Made by a program: the position numbers and the translations under genes. The notes beneath the pieces were generated by a model. That model was given only the letters and a program-made list of their open reading frames with translations. It did no database searches and had not been told where the DNA came from. Source: HGM13006 sp900757695 (lineage in GTDB: Bacteria; Bacillota; Clostridia; Oscillospirales; Oscillospiraceae). From it: a DNA stretch of 64,000 bases. Shown one piece after another: positions 40,091 to 49,918 of the stretch. The stretch lies in assembly GCA_959607825.1 (NCBI GenBank), contig CAUHNW010000006.1, positions 89,953 to 153,952 of the forward strand. Reading direction: 5' to 3'. Positions within the stretch are counted from its first letter, which is position 1; every line of letters begins with the position of its first letter.

Positions 40091-40738
40091 TCATTCCTCT
40101 TTCACATTGGCTTCCCCAGGGGCCAAATAGGCATAGCTGTTGGGTACCGGCCCCAAAAGCACCGTCTCCGCAACGCAGACCTCCGTGGTAACCCGATCCG
40201 TGATGGTGCCGGAAGGCAGCAGGATGATCAGCTCCAAGGATACGTCCATCATGATCCGATGGATGGTCTGATTGATTCCCGCATCCAGAAACTCCCCCTG
40301 AAAATCCGCATCCGATGAGCTCACCGCTACGATTTTCACCGGGATCTCCGGCCCTCGACCGCCCAGAAGCTGGATTCCCGTGAGATTGCCCACAGGAATG
40401 CTGATGGCATCGTCTTCAATGCTGTATATTTCATCATCCAGCAGCGTCAGAAGCTCCGTTTTCAGCCGGTTCATCTCCCGCATATTCGTGGTCAGTGCGG
40501 TGATATTTCCCTCATTGTCCCGCTGAAGGGTCACCAGGTTTTCATACTGGATATCTCCCTGCTGAATCTGCTGGTTCACCGCCCGGTTGATCACCCCGGA
40601 CGCCGCATCCGTAATTTTCGCCTGTGCAAGCTCCTGCACCAGCGGATTGACTCTCACATGGAGCACCGCCGCCAGCAGCAGAAGCCCCAGCAGAACCAGC
40701 AAAAAGATGCGCCGCAGCCGCCTTCGCCGCACTGGCAT
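40091..40738 (-). CDS. yunB: Sporulation protein YunB
   Basis: 215 residues: a basic start (PVRRRRLRR), one membrane helix (about 11-27), and an extracytoplasmic domain. It matches YunB in INRAVNQQI, GNITALTTNMREMNRLKTEL, IPVGNLTGIQLLGGRGP and the C-terminal TEVCVAETVLLGPVP. YunB is a sigma-E-dependent sporulation protein of unknown mechanism. It ends 2 nt before the ligA start codon. Its own promoter must lie within pcrA if it is separately expressed. Confidence 0.92.
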   Translation of the reverse strand: MPVRRRRLRRIFLLVLLGLLLLAAVLHVRVNPLVQELAQAKITDAASGVINRAVNQQIQQGDIQYENLVTLQRDNEGNITALTTNMREMNRLKTELLTLLDDEIYSIEDDAISIPVGNLTGIQLLGGRGPEIPVKIVAVSSSDADFQGEFLDAGINQTIHRIMMDVSLELIILLPSGTITDRVTTEVCVAETVLLGPVPNSYAYLAPGEANVKEE

Positions 40739-40766
40739 CGCCCCCCTTCAAGGAAGCTTATGCCGA

Positions 40767-43184
40767 TTATTTCTTTTTCATGTGGGCACTGGCCGTCTTC
40801 AGCATCAGGCGCTTGGTACCCACCTGATCAAAGGCCACCTCCAGCAGTGCATCCCCGTTCATTTTCAGGATACTCACCACCATGCCCTCACCGAAAGCCG
40901 TGTGCTCCACCACATCCCCCTTGCTGAGTTCCAGCATGGGTACCGCAGGCTCCGGTCTCGGTGCAGCAGCCGCCCGCTGGACCGCTCTGGACGCTCCATA
41001 GCCAGAGCTGTAACCGGAGTCGTAGCCCGAGCCATATCGGCTTCCGCCGCTTTGAGCCGTGCGCTGGGTTCTCGGAGTCTTCTTCCGTTCCTCAATGCAG
41101 TCCTCCGGGATCTCACTCAGGAACCGGGACACCCGATTAAAGCTGGTGCGGCCATAGAGCATTCGCTGCTTGGCATGGGTGAGATACAGCCGCTGTCTGG
41201 CCCGGGTAATAGCCACATAGCAAAGCCGCCGTTCCTCCTCCATCTCATCAGGATCCGTAAACACCCGCATCCCTGGGAACAGCCCATCCTCCATGCCCAC
41301 CAAGAACACATTGGGAAATTCCAATCCCTTGGCGCTGTGCATGGTCATCATCACCGCTGCGTCCGCCTCTTCATCATACCGTTCAATGTCCGTATAGAGG
41401 CTCACCTCTTCCAGAAAACCGGAGAGCGTCGGTGTATCCGCCCCCTCCACATAGGTGATGATGCTGGATTTCAGCTCCTGCACATTCTCCTTCCGGGCCC
41501 GGTTTTCAACCGTATCCTTGGCGTCCAGCATGGCAATATATCCGGTGCGCTGAAGAAGCTCATCATAAAACTCCGGCAGCGGCAGATCCATGCTCAGCTG
41601 GCGAAGACTGCGGATCAGCTCCGCAAAAGCCTCCAGCTTTCCCGCTGCCTTTTCGAGAGACGGATATCCGCCGGGATCGGCAATCACATCAAACAGCGGG
41701 ATCCCCGCAGTCACCGCCTGCCGCTCCGCAGATTCCAGCGTCTTTCCGCCGATCCCTCGTGCCGGCACATTGATGATGCGCCGGAGCCGAAGATCATCGG
41801 TACTGTTGTTGATCACGCAGAGATAGGCCAGCATGTCCTTGACCTCCGCCCGGTCAAAGAACCGTGTGCCGCCAATGATGCGGTAGGGAATGCCATTGCG
41901 TTTGAAGGACATTTCTATGGCATTGGACTGGGCATTGGTACGGTAGAGCACTGCATTGTCCTTAAAATGCTGCCCCTTGCTGAGCCCCGCAAGGATCTTT
42001 GAGGACACAAAGTTAGCCTCCTCGTTCTCATTGTAGGCCTCATAGACCATGATTTTTTCCCCTTGGTCGTTGTCGGTCCAGAGCTTTTTCCCTTTGCGCC
42101 CCTTATTGTGGGCAATCACTGCATTGGCAGCCTCCAAAATATACTTGGTGGAGCGGTAGTTCTGTTCCAGCCGGATCACTCGAGCGCCCTGATACTGCTT
42201 TTCAAAGCTCAGAATGTTCTCTATGGTAGCGCCTCGGAACCGATAAATGGACTGGTCATCATCACCCACCACGCAGATATTCTCATACCGGCCCGAGAGC
42301 AGCGTGGAGAGCAGATACTGTAAATTATTGGTGTCCTGATACTCATCGATGAGCACATAGTGGAACTTCCGCTGATAGTATTCCCGAACATCCTCATATT
42401 GTTGCAGCAGCTGCACCGTAAGGAGGATAATATCATCAAAATCTACGGCATTTGCGCCCTTCAGGCGCTTCTGATACTCTGCATAGGCTTTACCGATGCG
42501 CTCCGCCCGAAAATCGGAATCCGCTTTAGCATTTTGCTGATACTCCACAGGGCCGATCATCTGATCCTTTGCCGTGGAAATGGCAGAGAGCACAGACTTG
42601 GCCGGGAAGGTCTTGTCATCCAGGCCCATATCCCGAATGACCTCCTTCATGACCTTTTCCGAATCCGTGGTATCATAGATAGTAAAGCTGGAATCGTAGC
42701 CCAGCTTATCAATATCTCTGCGGAGGATCCGGCAGCAGGCCGAATGGAAGGTCATGGCCCAGACGCCCTCCCCCTGCTCTCCCAGCATCCGCTGAAGCCG
42801 ATCCTTGAGCTCGTTGGCCGCCTTGTTGGTAAAGGTGATGGCAATAATGCTCCAAGGTGCCGCAGGATCCAGAGCACAGAGATTTTCCGCTCTGGCCCGT
42901 TCTTCCTCTTTTGGCGCCAAGGCATACCGGCACAGAAAGTCTACGTCCTCCTCCGTCACATATCCGGGGATATCCTCACTGTCCGAGGCCCGGCCAAACT
43001 GAATCAGATTGGCGATCCGGTGGATCAGTACCGTAGTCTTACCGCTGCCTGCGCCCGCCAGCAATAGAAGCGGCCCCTGTGTGGTCATCACCGCCTGCCG
43101 CTGCATGGGATTCAGATTTTCATAGCACCGGGCAATGACCGCACGCCTTGCATCTATAAAACGCTGTTCATCATTCTGGTTCAT
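40767..43184 (-). CDS. pcrA: DNA helicase PcrA/UvrD
   Basis: 805 residues from ATG 43184 (AAGGAG at 5 nt). SF1A motifs: Walker A AGAGSGKTT, Ia TFTNKAANELK, Walker B VLIDEYQDTN, III VVGDDDQSIYRFRGA, IV EQNYRST, V TMHSAKGLEFPNVF and VI VAITRARQRLYL. The C-terminal Tudor-like end (KGDVVEHTAFGEGMVVSI) is typical of PcrA, where it contacts RNA polymerase. An RGSGYDSGYSSGYGA-like flexible linker precedes it. Role: 3'-5' helicase in repair and rolling-circle replication. Confidence 0.97.
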   Translation of the reverse strand: MNQNDEQRFIDARRAVIARCYENLNPMQRQAVMTTQGPLLLLAGAGSGKTTVLIHRIANLIQFGRASDSEDIPGYVTEEDVDFLCRYALAPKEEERARAENLCALDPAAPWSIIAITFTNKAANELKDRLQRMLGEQGEGVWAMTFHSACCRILRRDIDKLGYDSSFTIYDTTDSEKVMKEVIRDMGLDDKTFPAKSVLSAISTAKDQMIGPVEYQQNAKADSDFRAERIGKAYAEYQKRLKGANAVDFDDIILLTVQLLQQYEDVREYYQRKFHYVLIDEYQDTNNLQYLLSTLLSGRYENICVVGDDDQSIYRFRGATIENILSFEKQYQGARVIRLEQNYRSTKYILEAANAVIAHNKGRKGKKLWTDNDQGEKIMVYEAYNENEEANFVSSKILAGLSKGQHFKDNAVLYRTNAQSNAIEMSFKRNGIPYRIIGGTRFFDRAEVKDMLAYLCVINNSTDDLRLRRIINVPARGIGGKTLESAERQAVTAGIPLFDVIADPGGYPSLEKAAGKLEAFAELIRSLRQLSMDLPLPEFYDELLQRTGYIAMLDAKDTVENRARKENVQELKSSIITYVEGADTPTLSGFLEEVSLYTDIERYDEEADAAVMMTMHSAKGLEFPNVFLVGMEDGLFPGMRVFTDPDEMEEERRLCYVAITRARQRLYLTHAKQRMLYGRTSFNRVSRFLSEIPEDCIEERKKTPRTQRTAQSGGSRYGSGYDSGYSSGYGASRAVQRAAAAPRPEPAVPMLELSKGDVVEHTAFGEGMVVSILKMNGDALLEVAFDQVGTKRLMLKTASAHMKKK

Positions 43185-43289
43185 AACTGCTCCTTTATGT
43201 AACATGCACTGTCTTTTTTCGTCTATTTTATCTTGATATTTTACCACATCCAACTCCCAGCGTCAAACCGTACAGCCGTGCATTTCTAG

Positions 43290-43322
43290 AAAAACGCAGC
43301 ACCGAATCGGTACTGCGTTTTT
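43290..43322 (-). terminator. Terminator of the tig-clp-lon-engB cluster
   Basis: A 10-bp outer stem (43290-43299 with 43313-43322) around ACCGA/TCGGT; A- and T-runs flank it on both strands. Confidence 0.85.
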
Positions 43323-43329
43323 CTCTGTC

Positions 43330-43932
43330 TTAGCTGTGGATATCCTCGCCTTTGGCCGCCCGTTCGATAATTGCAATGAGCTGATCCCGTCCCGTCCCCT
43401 TTTCCGCAGAAAACGGAAGAAGAATCGTATCCTCTGACAGACTGAGATCCTGCCGGATCACCTCCATGTTGGGCTCCACCTGACTTTTTTTCAGCTTGTC
43501 CAGCTTATTGGCCACCACGACAAAAGGGCATCCCGTCTGCTGGAACCACGTTGCCATGGTGATATCGTTCTGGGTGGGCGCATGGCGGGCATCCACAATT
43601 AGAATCCCCAAGGTAATCAGCTCCGGCAGCGCAAAGTAGGACTCCATAAGCTTGCCCCAGCGCTCCTTTTCGCTCCGTGAGACCTTGGCATAGCCATAGC
43701 CCGGAAGATCCACCAGATACGCCGTATTGTCCACCAGAAAATAATTGATGTGAATGGTTTTTCCGGGTGAAGAACCCACATAGGCAAGATTCTTCCGCTG
43801 AAGCACCCGGTTGATCACCGAAGACTTTCCCACGTTGCTTTTCCCGGCAAAGGCGATCTGTGGAACCCCATCTCTGGGGAACTGATTGGCCTTAGCTGCG
43901 GAGAGCTTAAATTCGACCTTCTGATAATTCAT
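43330..43932 (-). CDS. engB: Ribosome biogenesis GTPase EngB/YsxC
   Basis: 200 residues of the TrmE-Era-EngA-YsxC GTPase group: G1 GKSNVGKSS, G2 region SSPGKTIHINYF, G3 DLPGYGYAK, G4 NKLDKL and G5 near FSAEKGTG. EngB is needed for late assembly of the 50S subunit. It starts 7 nt after the lon stop. lon-engB adjacency is conserved in Bacillus and Clostridia. The run of genes ends at the terminator just downstream. Confidence 0.96.
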   Translation of the reverse strand: MNYQKVEFKLSAAKANQFPRDGVPQIAFAGKSNVGKSSVINRVLQRKNLAYVGSSPGKTIHINYFLVDNTAYLVDLPGYGYAKVSRSEKERWGKLMESYFALPELITLGILIVDARHAPTQNDITMATWFQQTGCPFVVVANKLDKLKKSQVEPNMEVIRQDLSLSEDTILLPFSAEKGTGRDQLIAIIERAAKGEDIHS

Positions 43933-43939
43933 GATTCCC

Positions 43940-46339
43940 TCACTGTCTCAGGGCTGCGGCTTGAGATTTTTGCTCCGGCGCCGCCAGCTCCATTCTATTC
44001 TCCGTTTTCGGAGCCTTGCTAAAATCCAGTGCTGTGGAAATTACCGTGTCCGCATCCTTCACCGGAATAAAATTCAGGCGGCTCCGAACGGTCTGGTCGA
44101 TCTCCTCCAGATCCTTTACGTTGTCCTCCGGGATGATCACGGTCTTCAACCCATGACGAAGCGCCGCCATGGTCTTCTCCTTTAGGCCCCCAATGGCCAT
44201 GACCCGTCCTCGAATGGAGATCTCACCGGTCATGGCAATATCCCGCCGCACCGGCGCACCGGTCAATGCAGAAACCAGTGCCGTGCAAATGGTAATGCCA
44301 GCCGAGGGCCCATCCTTCGGCACTGCGCCTTCCGGGAAATGCACATGAATGTCCTTGGTTTTATAGAAGTCAGCAGGAATATGATAGCAGGCTGCACGGG
44401 AGCGGATATAGCTCATGGCTGCGGATACGGATTCCTTCATCACATCGCCAAGACTGCCGGTCATCACCAGCTTACCGGTGCCCTCAACCACATTGACCTC
44501 CACTTCCAGCGTCACACCGCCCACAGAGGTCCAGGCCAGTCCCGTGACCAGTCCCACCTGATCACGCTCGGGCATGGTATCCTTCAGATACTTCCGCACG
44601 CCCAGATACTCCTCCACGCGGGAGGCTGTAATGGTCACGCGCTTAGCGTCCTCAGATTCTGCAAATTTCAGCGCAGCCTTCCGGCAGATCGTGGCGATTT
44701 CCCGCTGGAGATGCCGGACGCCGGATTCTCTGGTGTAGCCATCGATGATCTCACGCCAGGCGTTATCATAGACCGTCAGCTGACCTTTTTTCAGGCCCAC
44801 CTTTTCCATCTCCTTGGGCAAAAGATGATGCTTGGCGATCATGACCTTTTCCTCATCGGTATAGCTGGAAAGCTCGATGACTTCCATGCGGTCCAGCAGT
44901 GCCGCAGGAATCGTAGAAGTGGTATTGGCCGTGGTGATAAACAGCACCCGACTCAGATCAAAAGGCACCTCCAGATAATTATCCCGGAAGGTCTTATTCT
45001 GTTCCCCATCCAAAACCTCCAGCAGCGCAGACGCAGGATCACCCCGATAGTCGTTGCCAAGCTTGTCGATCTCATCCAGCAGCAGCACAGGGTTCTTACT
45101 GCCAGCGGACTTCATGCCCGCAATGATACGTCCGGGCATGGAGCCAATATAAGTCTTCCGGTGACCCCGGATCTCCGCCTCGTCATGGACGCCGCCCAAA
45201 GAGATACGGGCCATTTTGCGCCCCAGACAGCGGGCAATCGAGGTGGCAATGGAGGTCTTGCCCACACCGGGAGGTCCCACCAGACAAATGATCTGACCGG
45301 AAATGTCCGGCGCCAGCTTCCGCACCGCCAAAAGCTCCAGCACACGCTTCTTCACCGTATCCAGACCATAGTGGTCTTCATCGAGCATTCTGCGGGCAGC
45401 TTCGATGTTCACGGTATCCTTGGTCTCTTCATTCCACGGAAGCTCCAACACCGTATCCAGATAGTTCCGCATGACGGCAGCTTCCGAAGAACCAAGAGGC
45501 TGTTTTTCCAGCCGGGACAGCTCCTTCAGAAGCCGCTCCTCTGTGTCCTGTTCCAAATGGAGCGCAAGGATCTTTTGCCGATAGTCATCGATCTCCTGAT
45601 CCTCGTCCTCTTCCCCCAGCTCCTGATGAATCACCTTCAGCTGCTCCCGCAGATAGTAATCCCGCTGGTTCTTGTTCATAGCCTCCTGCACCTTGTCGGC
45701 AATGTCATTTTCGATCTTCATGATCTCAATCTCGGAGCTGAGGATCTTCAAAGCGGTTTCCAGTCGCTTCACCGGGTGCAGGATCTCCAGACACCTCTGC
45801 TTATCATCAAAGCGGAAGCCGCAGTTCTGTCCCAAAAAATCGGACACAAAGGCAGGATCATCGCTGGTCATAAGCCGAAGCAGTGCGTCGGCATTGCCCT
45901 TGGGCAGCAAATCGCAATAGCTGCCATAGAGCTGATAAGCCACCCGCAGCAGCGCCTCCACCTTGGGGGCAGTCGTACGATATTTTTCATCGTCCAGTTT
46001 TTCGCAGACCCCCTCCAGACTGGGGCTCTCCTGAGTAAACTCCGTCATTCGGATGCGGCTGAGTCCCTCCACAAGGATCCGAACCACATCTCCGGGCATC
46101 TTTAATATCTGGCGAATATGTACCACAACGCCGATCTCAAAAAGATCATCCGGGCCCGGATCATCCACACTCACATCCTTCTGCATCAAAAGGATCATGT
46201 TTTGGTCGCCGTTCATGGCCTCATCCAGCGCACGAATGGATTTTTCACGGCCTACATCAAAGGAATAGACCATTTGCGGGAATACAGAGATTCCACGCAG
46301 CGCCATGACCGGCATGGAAATTCCATAGCTTACTTTCAT
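43940..46339 (-). CDS. lon: ATP-dependent protease Lon
   Basis: 799 residues: N-terminal LAN domain (about 1-200), coiled linker with NQRDYYLREQLKVIHQELGE, AAA+ domain with Walker A GPPGVGKTS and Walker B VLLLDEIDKLG, and the C-terminal protease with the Ser-Lys dyad (Ser in PKDGPSAGIT, Lys in GGLKEKTMAAL). It degrades misfolded and regulatory proteins. Start behind AAGGAG. About 100 nt, including a hairpin, separates it from clpX, so it may be transcribed partly by read-through. Confidence 0.98.
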   Translation of the reverse strand: MKVSYGISMPVMALRGISVFPQMVYSFDVGREKSIRALDEAMNGDQNMILLMQKDVSVDDPGPDDLFEIGVVVHIRQILKMPGDVVRILVEGLSRIRMTEFTQESPSLEGVCEKLDDEKYRTTAPKVEALLRVAYQLYGSYCDLLPKGNADALLRLMTSDDPAFVSDFLGQNCGFRFDDKQRCLEILHPVKRLETALKILSSEIEIMKIENDIADKVQEAMNKNQRDYYLREQLKVIHQELGEEDEDQEIDDYRQKILALHLEQDTEERLLKELSRLEKQPLGSSEAAVMRNYLDTVLELPWNEETKDTVNIEAARRMLDEDHYGLDTVKKRVLELLAVRKLAPDISGQIICLVGPPGVGKTSIATSIARCLGRKMARISLGGVHDEAEIRGHRKTYIGSMPGRIIAGMKSAGSKNPVLLLDEIDKLGNDYRGDPASALLEVLDGEQNKTFRDNYLEVPFDLSRVLFITTANTTSTIPAALLDRMEVIELSSYTDEEKVMIAKHHLLPKEMEKVGLKKGQLTVYDNAWREIIDGYTRESGVRHLQREIATICRKAALKFAESEDAKRVTITASRVEEYLGVRKYLKDTMPERDQVGLVTGLAWTSVGGVTLEVEVNVVEGTGKLVMTGSLGDVMKESVSAAMSYIRSRAACYHIPADFYKTKDIHVHFPEGAVPKDGPSAGITICTALVSALTGAPVRRDIAMTGEISIRGRVMAIGGLKEKTMAALRHGLKTVIIPEDNVKDLEEIDQTVRSRLNFIPVKDADTVISTALDFSKAPKTENRMELAAPEQKSQAAALRQ

Positions 46340-46380
46340 AAATATCGCTCCTTCCTGTTAAGGAATGCAATGTTGCGCAA

Positions 46381-46416
46381 GGGGCCGACACAGACGGGAT
46401 CGTCTGCGCCAGCCCC
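46381..46416 (-). promoter_or_regulatory. Intercistronic hairpin between clpX and lon
   Basis: Outer GGGGC/GCCCC and inner CAGACG/CGTCTG stems (46381-46396 with 46401-46416) with an internal loop. There is no T-run, so it is more likely a processing or partial-termination element. Confidence 0.55.
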
Positions 46417-46438
46417 ACATGATTTTAACAGTCAGTTA

Positions 46439-47722
46439 TCAACTGATTTTCTCAGGAACACCCACCTTGTGGACAGGCTCTCTGAAATGCTCAGGATCCC
46501 GGGTGATCTCCAGCGGCTCATGGCGCTCAACCGCGCCTTCTGTCACCGTTACCTTCTGTATGGAAAGATCAGAAGGGATCTCATACATGATCTCCGTCAT
46601 AAGATTCTCCATCACAGAGCGAAGACCACGGGCTCCCACCTTGCGGTCAAGTGCCTCCTGGGCAACGGCTTCCAATGCCTGGGGCTGAAACTCCAGCTGA
46701 ACACCGTCAAATTCCATAAGCTTCTGATACTGCTTGACCAGTGCATTCTTGGGTTCGGTGAGAATGCGCACCATATCGGACTTGGTAAGGCTCTGCAAGC
46801 TGGTGATCACCGGCAGACGGCCCACAAGCTCGGGAATTATGCCAAATTTCAGGATATCATGGGGCTGAACCTGTGCAAACAGTTCGCCCACATCCTTATC
46901 TCCGCGGCTGCCAAGCTCTCGGCCAAAGCCAAGACCGGAGGTATCGGTACGCTTTTCAATGACCTTATCCAGCCCGTCGAAAGCGCCGCCGCAAATGAAC
47001 AGAATATTGCTGGTATCAATGGGGATAAATTCCTGCTGAGGATGCTTCCGCCCGCCCTGCGGCGGTACATTGGCTACGGTTCCCTCAATGATTTTCAGCA
47101 GCGCCTGCTGTACGCCCTCGCCGCTGACATCACGGGTAATGGAAGTGTTTTCACTCTTCCGGGCGATCTTATCGATCTCATCCACATAGATGATGCCCTT
47201 TTCCGCCCGTTCCACATCAAAATCCGCCGCCTGAATCAGCCGGAGCAGAATATTCTCCACGTCCTCGCCTACGTAGCCCGCCTCTGTGAGCGTTGTGGCA
47301 TCCGCAATGGCGAAGGGCACATCCAGAATTTTGGCCAGAGTCTGCGCAAACAGCGTCTTGCCGCTGCCAGTGGGGCCGATCAGCAGGATATTGCTTTTCT
47401 GAAGCTCCACATCCGACTCCGTGCTGTAGTACAGCCGCTTATAGTGGTTGTACACCGCCACGGAAAGGGCAATTTTTGCCTTTTCCTGACCGACAATGTA
47501 CTGATCCATATACTCTTTGATGGCCTTAGGAGACGGGATGGTTTCGGGGATATACTCCTCGGAACCAGTCTCGAACATCTCTTCGCCCAGAATATCGTTG
47601 CACAGATCCACACACTCGTTACAGATATAGACACCGGGACCAGCGATCAAACGCTTGACCTCATTCTGCCCCTTCCCACAGAAGGAGCACTTGATATTTT
47701 TTCCGCCGTTTTCCTTGGCCAC
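46439..47722 (-). CDS. clpX: ATP-dependent Clp protease ATP-binding subunit ClpX
   Basis: 427 residues from a GTG at 47722 (VAKENGGKNIKCSFCGK), which aligns with the usual ClpX N-terminus; the longer frame up to 47770 overlaps clpP. C4 zinc-binding domain (CSFC...CNECVDLC), Walker A GPTGSGKT, Walker B IIYVDEIDKIA, and the IGF-type ClpP loop region (SGLGFGRELGSR). It unfolds substrates for ClpP. A GGAAAGGG stretch lies upstream at slightly long spacing. Located 22 nt after clpP. Confidence 0.96.
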   Translation of the reverse strand: MAKENGGKNIKCSFCGKGQNEVKRLIAGPGVYICNECVDLCNDILGEEMFETGSEEYIPETIPSPKAIKEYMDQYIVGQEKAKIALSVAVYNHYKRLYYSTESDVELQKSNILLIGPTGSGKTLFAQTLAKILDVPFAIADATTLTEAGYVGEDVENILLRLIQAADFDVERAEKGIIYVDEIDKIARKSENTSITRDVSGEGVQQALLKIIEGTVANVPPQGGRKHPQQEFIPIDTSNILFICGGAFDGLDKVIEKRTDTSGLGFGRELGSRGDKDVGELFAQVQPHDILKFGIIPELVGRLPVITSLQSLTKSDMVRILTEPKNALVKQYQKLMEFDGVQLEFQPQALEAVAQEALDRKVGARGLRSVMENLMTEIMYEIPSDLSIQKVTVTEGAVERHEPLEITRDPEHFREPVHKVGVPEKIS

Positions 47723-47744
47723 GAAAGAAACACCCTTTCCGTGG

Positions 47745-48326
47745 TTATCTCTGATAGATAACCTTGTCAATGAGGCCGTATGCTACAGCCTCTTCGGCAG
47801 TCATAAAGTTATCACGTTCGCAGTCCTGCGTCACGGTCTCCACATCCTTGCCGGTGTTGTCCGCCAGAATACGGTTCATGCGCTTCTTGATAACCTCCAG
47901 ACGGCGCAGATGAATGGCCATATCTGTGATCTGGCCCTGTGTGCCGGCAGAGGGCTGATGGATCATGATCTCTGCATTGGGCAGCGCCATGCGCTTGCCC
48001 TTGGTGCCGGCAGACAGCAGGAACGCACCCATGCTGGCCGCCATGCCGATGCAGATGGTAGATACATCGCACTTAATATACTGCATGGTGTCATAGATCG
48101 CCATGCCGTCGGTCACAGATCCGCCGGGGGAATTGATATAAAAACTGATGTCCTTCTCGGGATCCTGTCCTTCCAGATACAGAAGCTGTGCAACGATCAG
48201 GCTCGCCGTGGTGGAGTTCACCTCTTCGGACAACATGATAATGCGGTCATTGAGCAGGCGGGAATAGATATCGTAAGAACGCTCTCCCCGGCTGGTCTGC
48301 TCTACAACATATGGTACTAAACTCAT
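47745..48326 (-). CDS. clpP: ATP-dependent Clp protease proteolytic subunit
   Basis: 193 residues with the complete catalytic triad: Ser in GMAASMGAFLL, His in EIMIHQPSAG, and Asp in the DRILADNTGKD region. Start motif LVPYVVEQTSRGERSYDIYS is standard. It forms the tetradecameric peptidase that works with ClpX. Preceded by tig and followed by clpX, the classical order. AAGGAG lies 8 nt before ATG. Confidence 0.98.
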   Translation of the reverse strand: MSLVPYVVEQTSRGERSYDIYSRLLNDRIIMLSEEVNSTTASLIVAQLLYLEGQDPEKDISFYINSPGGSVTDGMAIYDTMQYIKCDVSTICIGMAASMGAFLLSAGTKGKRMALPNAEIMIHQPSAGTQGQITDMAIHLRRLEVIKKRMNRILADNTGKDVETVTQDCERDNFMTAEEAVAYGLIDKVIYQR

Positions 48327-48396
48327 GGTAACAACTCCTTAAAACGCAGTAAGCTCATTGTAACCACTGAATGTGAGATCTAATCCAAGATCCGGA

Positions 48397-49716
48397 TTAT
48401 TCTGCGGCCTCTTCCTTGGCTTCCTCAGCCTTGGGCTCGGTGGCAACAGCATTCTCAACAATCAGATCCATGGCCTTCTGGAGCTCCTTCTCCTTCCGGA
48501 GATCCTCCAGAGGCAGGTACTGCTTGACCTTCTCGACTTCCATATCATACTCGGAAGCCATCTTGTTGTACTCTTCCTCCAGCTCCTCGTCGGTCACATG
48601 GATATCCTCGGCCTTTGCAACCTCTTCCAGCAGCAGGGTGTTGCGGATCTGCTGAACAGCGCCCTCACGGGACTGCTCTCTCAGGCCCTGAACGGTGGTG
48701 CCCATCATCTGAGCATACTGCTCCAGCGTGAAGCCGCTGGACTGCATGTTCATGGCATACTGGTTCATCATATCATCCAGCTGTGCCTCTACCATGGCAT
48801 CGGGGATCACGACCTCCAGATTGTCCATGGCCTTCTTGATAACCTCATTCTTGAAGTTGTGCTCAGCCTCATCGGCCTTGTCCTTCTCCAGCTTCTCCCG
48901 GCGCTCCTTGCGGAGATCATCCAGCGTATCAGCGGTCTCGGATACATCCTTTGCAAACTCATCGTCCAGCTCGGGGATCAGAGTTTCCTTTACCTCATGA
49001 ACCTTTACCTTAAAGGTAGCGGGCTTGCCGGCAAGCTCCTGGGTGCCGTAATCAGCGGGGAAGGTAACCTCAACGTCCTTCTCATCGCCGGCAGCCATGC
49101 CGACCACCTGCTCCTCAAAGCCGGGGATAAAGCTGCCGGAGCCCAGACGCAGGGTGTAGTTCTCACCCTTGCCGCCGTCAAAGGCAACGCCGTCCATATA
49201 GCCGTCAAAGTCAATGATCACGGTATCGCCGTCCTGTGCAGCACGCTCAACCGTGGAAATGCTGGAGTTGCGGCTTGCCAGCTGCTTGATGTCGGCCTCC
49301 ACCTCTTCATCGGTGACGGTAACCGCAGCCTTGGGTGCCTCAATGCCCTTGTACTGGCCCAGAGTGGCCACAGGATACAGGCCGCACTCGATGGTGAGCA
49401 CCAGATTGCCGCCCTCGTCCACGTTCAGGTCGGAAACACTGGGGCTGCCGACTACCTTCAGCTCGGACTCGGTGGTAGCCTGATCCCAGATCTCAGGGAA
49501 GATCAGGTTGATGGCATCCTCATAGAATACGTTGGCGCCATACATACCCTCCACGATCTTCCGGGGAGCCTTGCCCTTCCGGAAGCCGGGGATGTAGATG
49601 TTGTTCTTTACCTTCCGGTAAGCCTTGTCCAGAGCGGTCTGGAACTGGTCCTTCTCTACCTCGAGAACTACCTTGGCAGTGTTGTTTTCATTTTTTTCCA
49701 CGCTTTTAACGTTCAT
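48397..49716 (-). CDS. tig: Trigger factor
   Basis: 439 residues. The N-terminal ribosome-docking signature is near residues 35-50 (IYIPGFRKGKAPRKIVE). A PPIase domain follows (about 150-245; DGDTVIIDFDGYMDG, LRLGSGSFIPGFEEQVVGM), then the helical C-terminal chaperone domain. The end is acidic (AEEAKEEAAE). It binds nascent chains at the tunnel exit. First gene of tig-clpP-clpX-lon-engB. Start behind AGGAGG; leader of about 100 nt. Confidence 0.98.
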   Translation of the reverse strand: MNVKSVEKNENNTAKVVLEVEKDQFQTALDKAYRKVKNNIYIPGFRKGKAPRKIVEGMYGANVFYEDAINLIFPEIWDQATTESELKVVGSPSVSDLNVDEGGNLVLTIECGLYPVATLGQYKGIEAPKAAVTVTDEEVEADIKQLASRNSSISTVERAAQDGDTVIIDFDGYMDGVAFDGGKGENYTLRLGSGSFIPGFEEQVVGMAAGDEKDVEVTFPADYGTQELAGKPATFKVKVHEVKETLIPELDDEFAKDVSETADTLDDLRKERREKLEKDKADEAEHNFKNEVIKKAMDNLEVVIPDAMVEAQLDDMMNQYAMNMQSSGFTLEQYAQMMGTTVQGLREQSREGAVQQIRNTLLLEEVAKAEDIHVTDEELEEEYNKMASEYDMEVEKVKQYLPLEDLRKEKELQKAMDLIVENAVATEPKAEEAKEEAAE

Positions 49717-49826
49717 AGGTTTATTCCTCCTGTATTCACGGCCGAAGCCACAATTTATGCGTTGGTGCTGCGCAGAAGTGGGGACTCAACTGGCGCAGTA
49801 CGCCCCCAGCGCTAAACAGCCTTACA

Positions 49827-49855
49827 ATTATATCAGATATTTTCCTGTTTTCCAA
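49827..49855 (-). promoter_or_regulatory. Promoter of tig
   Basis: Minus strand TTGGAA (49855-49850), 17 bp, TATAAT (49832-49827). Confidence 0.8.
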
Positions 49856-49918
49856 TACCCATTTTTTAATTTTTGATCCCAAAATCCGGCGGAATCTGTA
49901 AATAATCTGTTAAAACCG

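Noticed and set aside
38790..40130. Long plus-strand open frame opposite ligA
   Set aside because: Shadow frame of a GC-rich gene; no ribosome-binding site or recognisable domain, whereas ligA is complete on the other strand.
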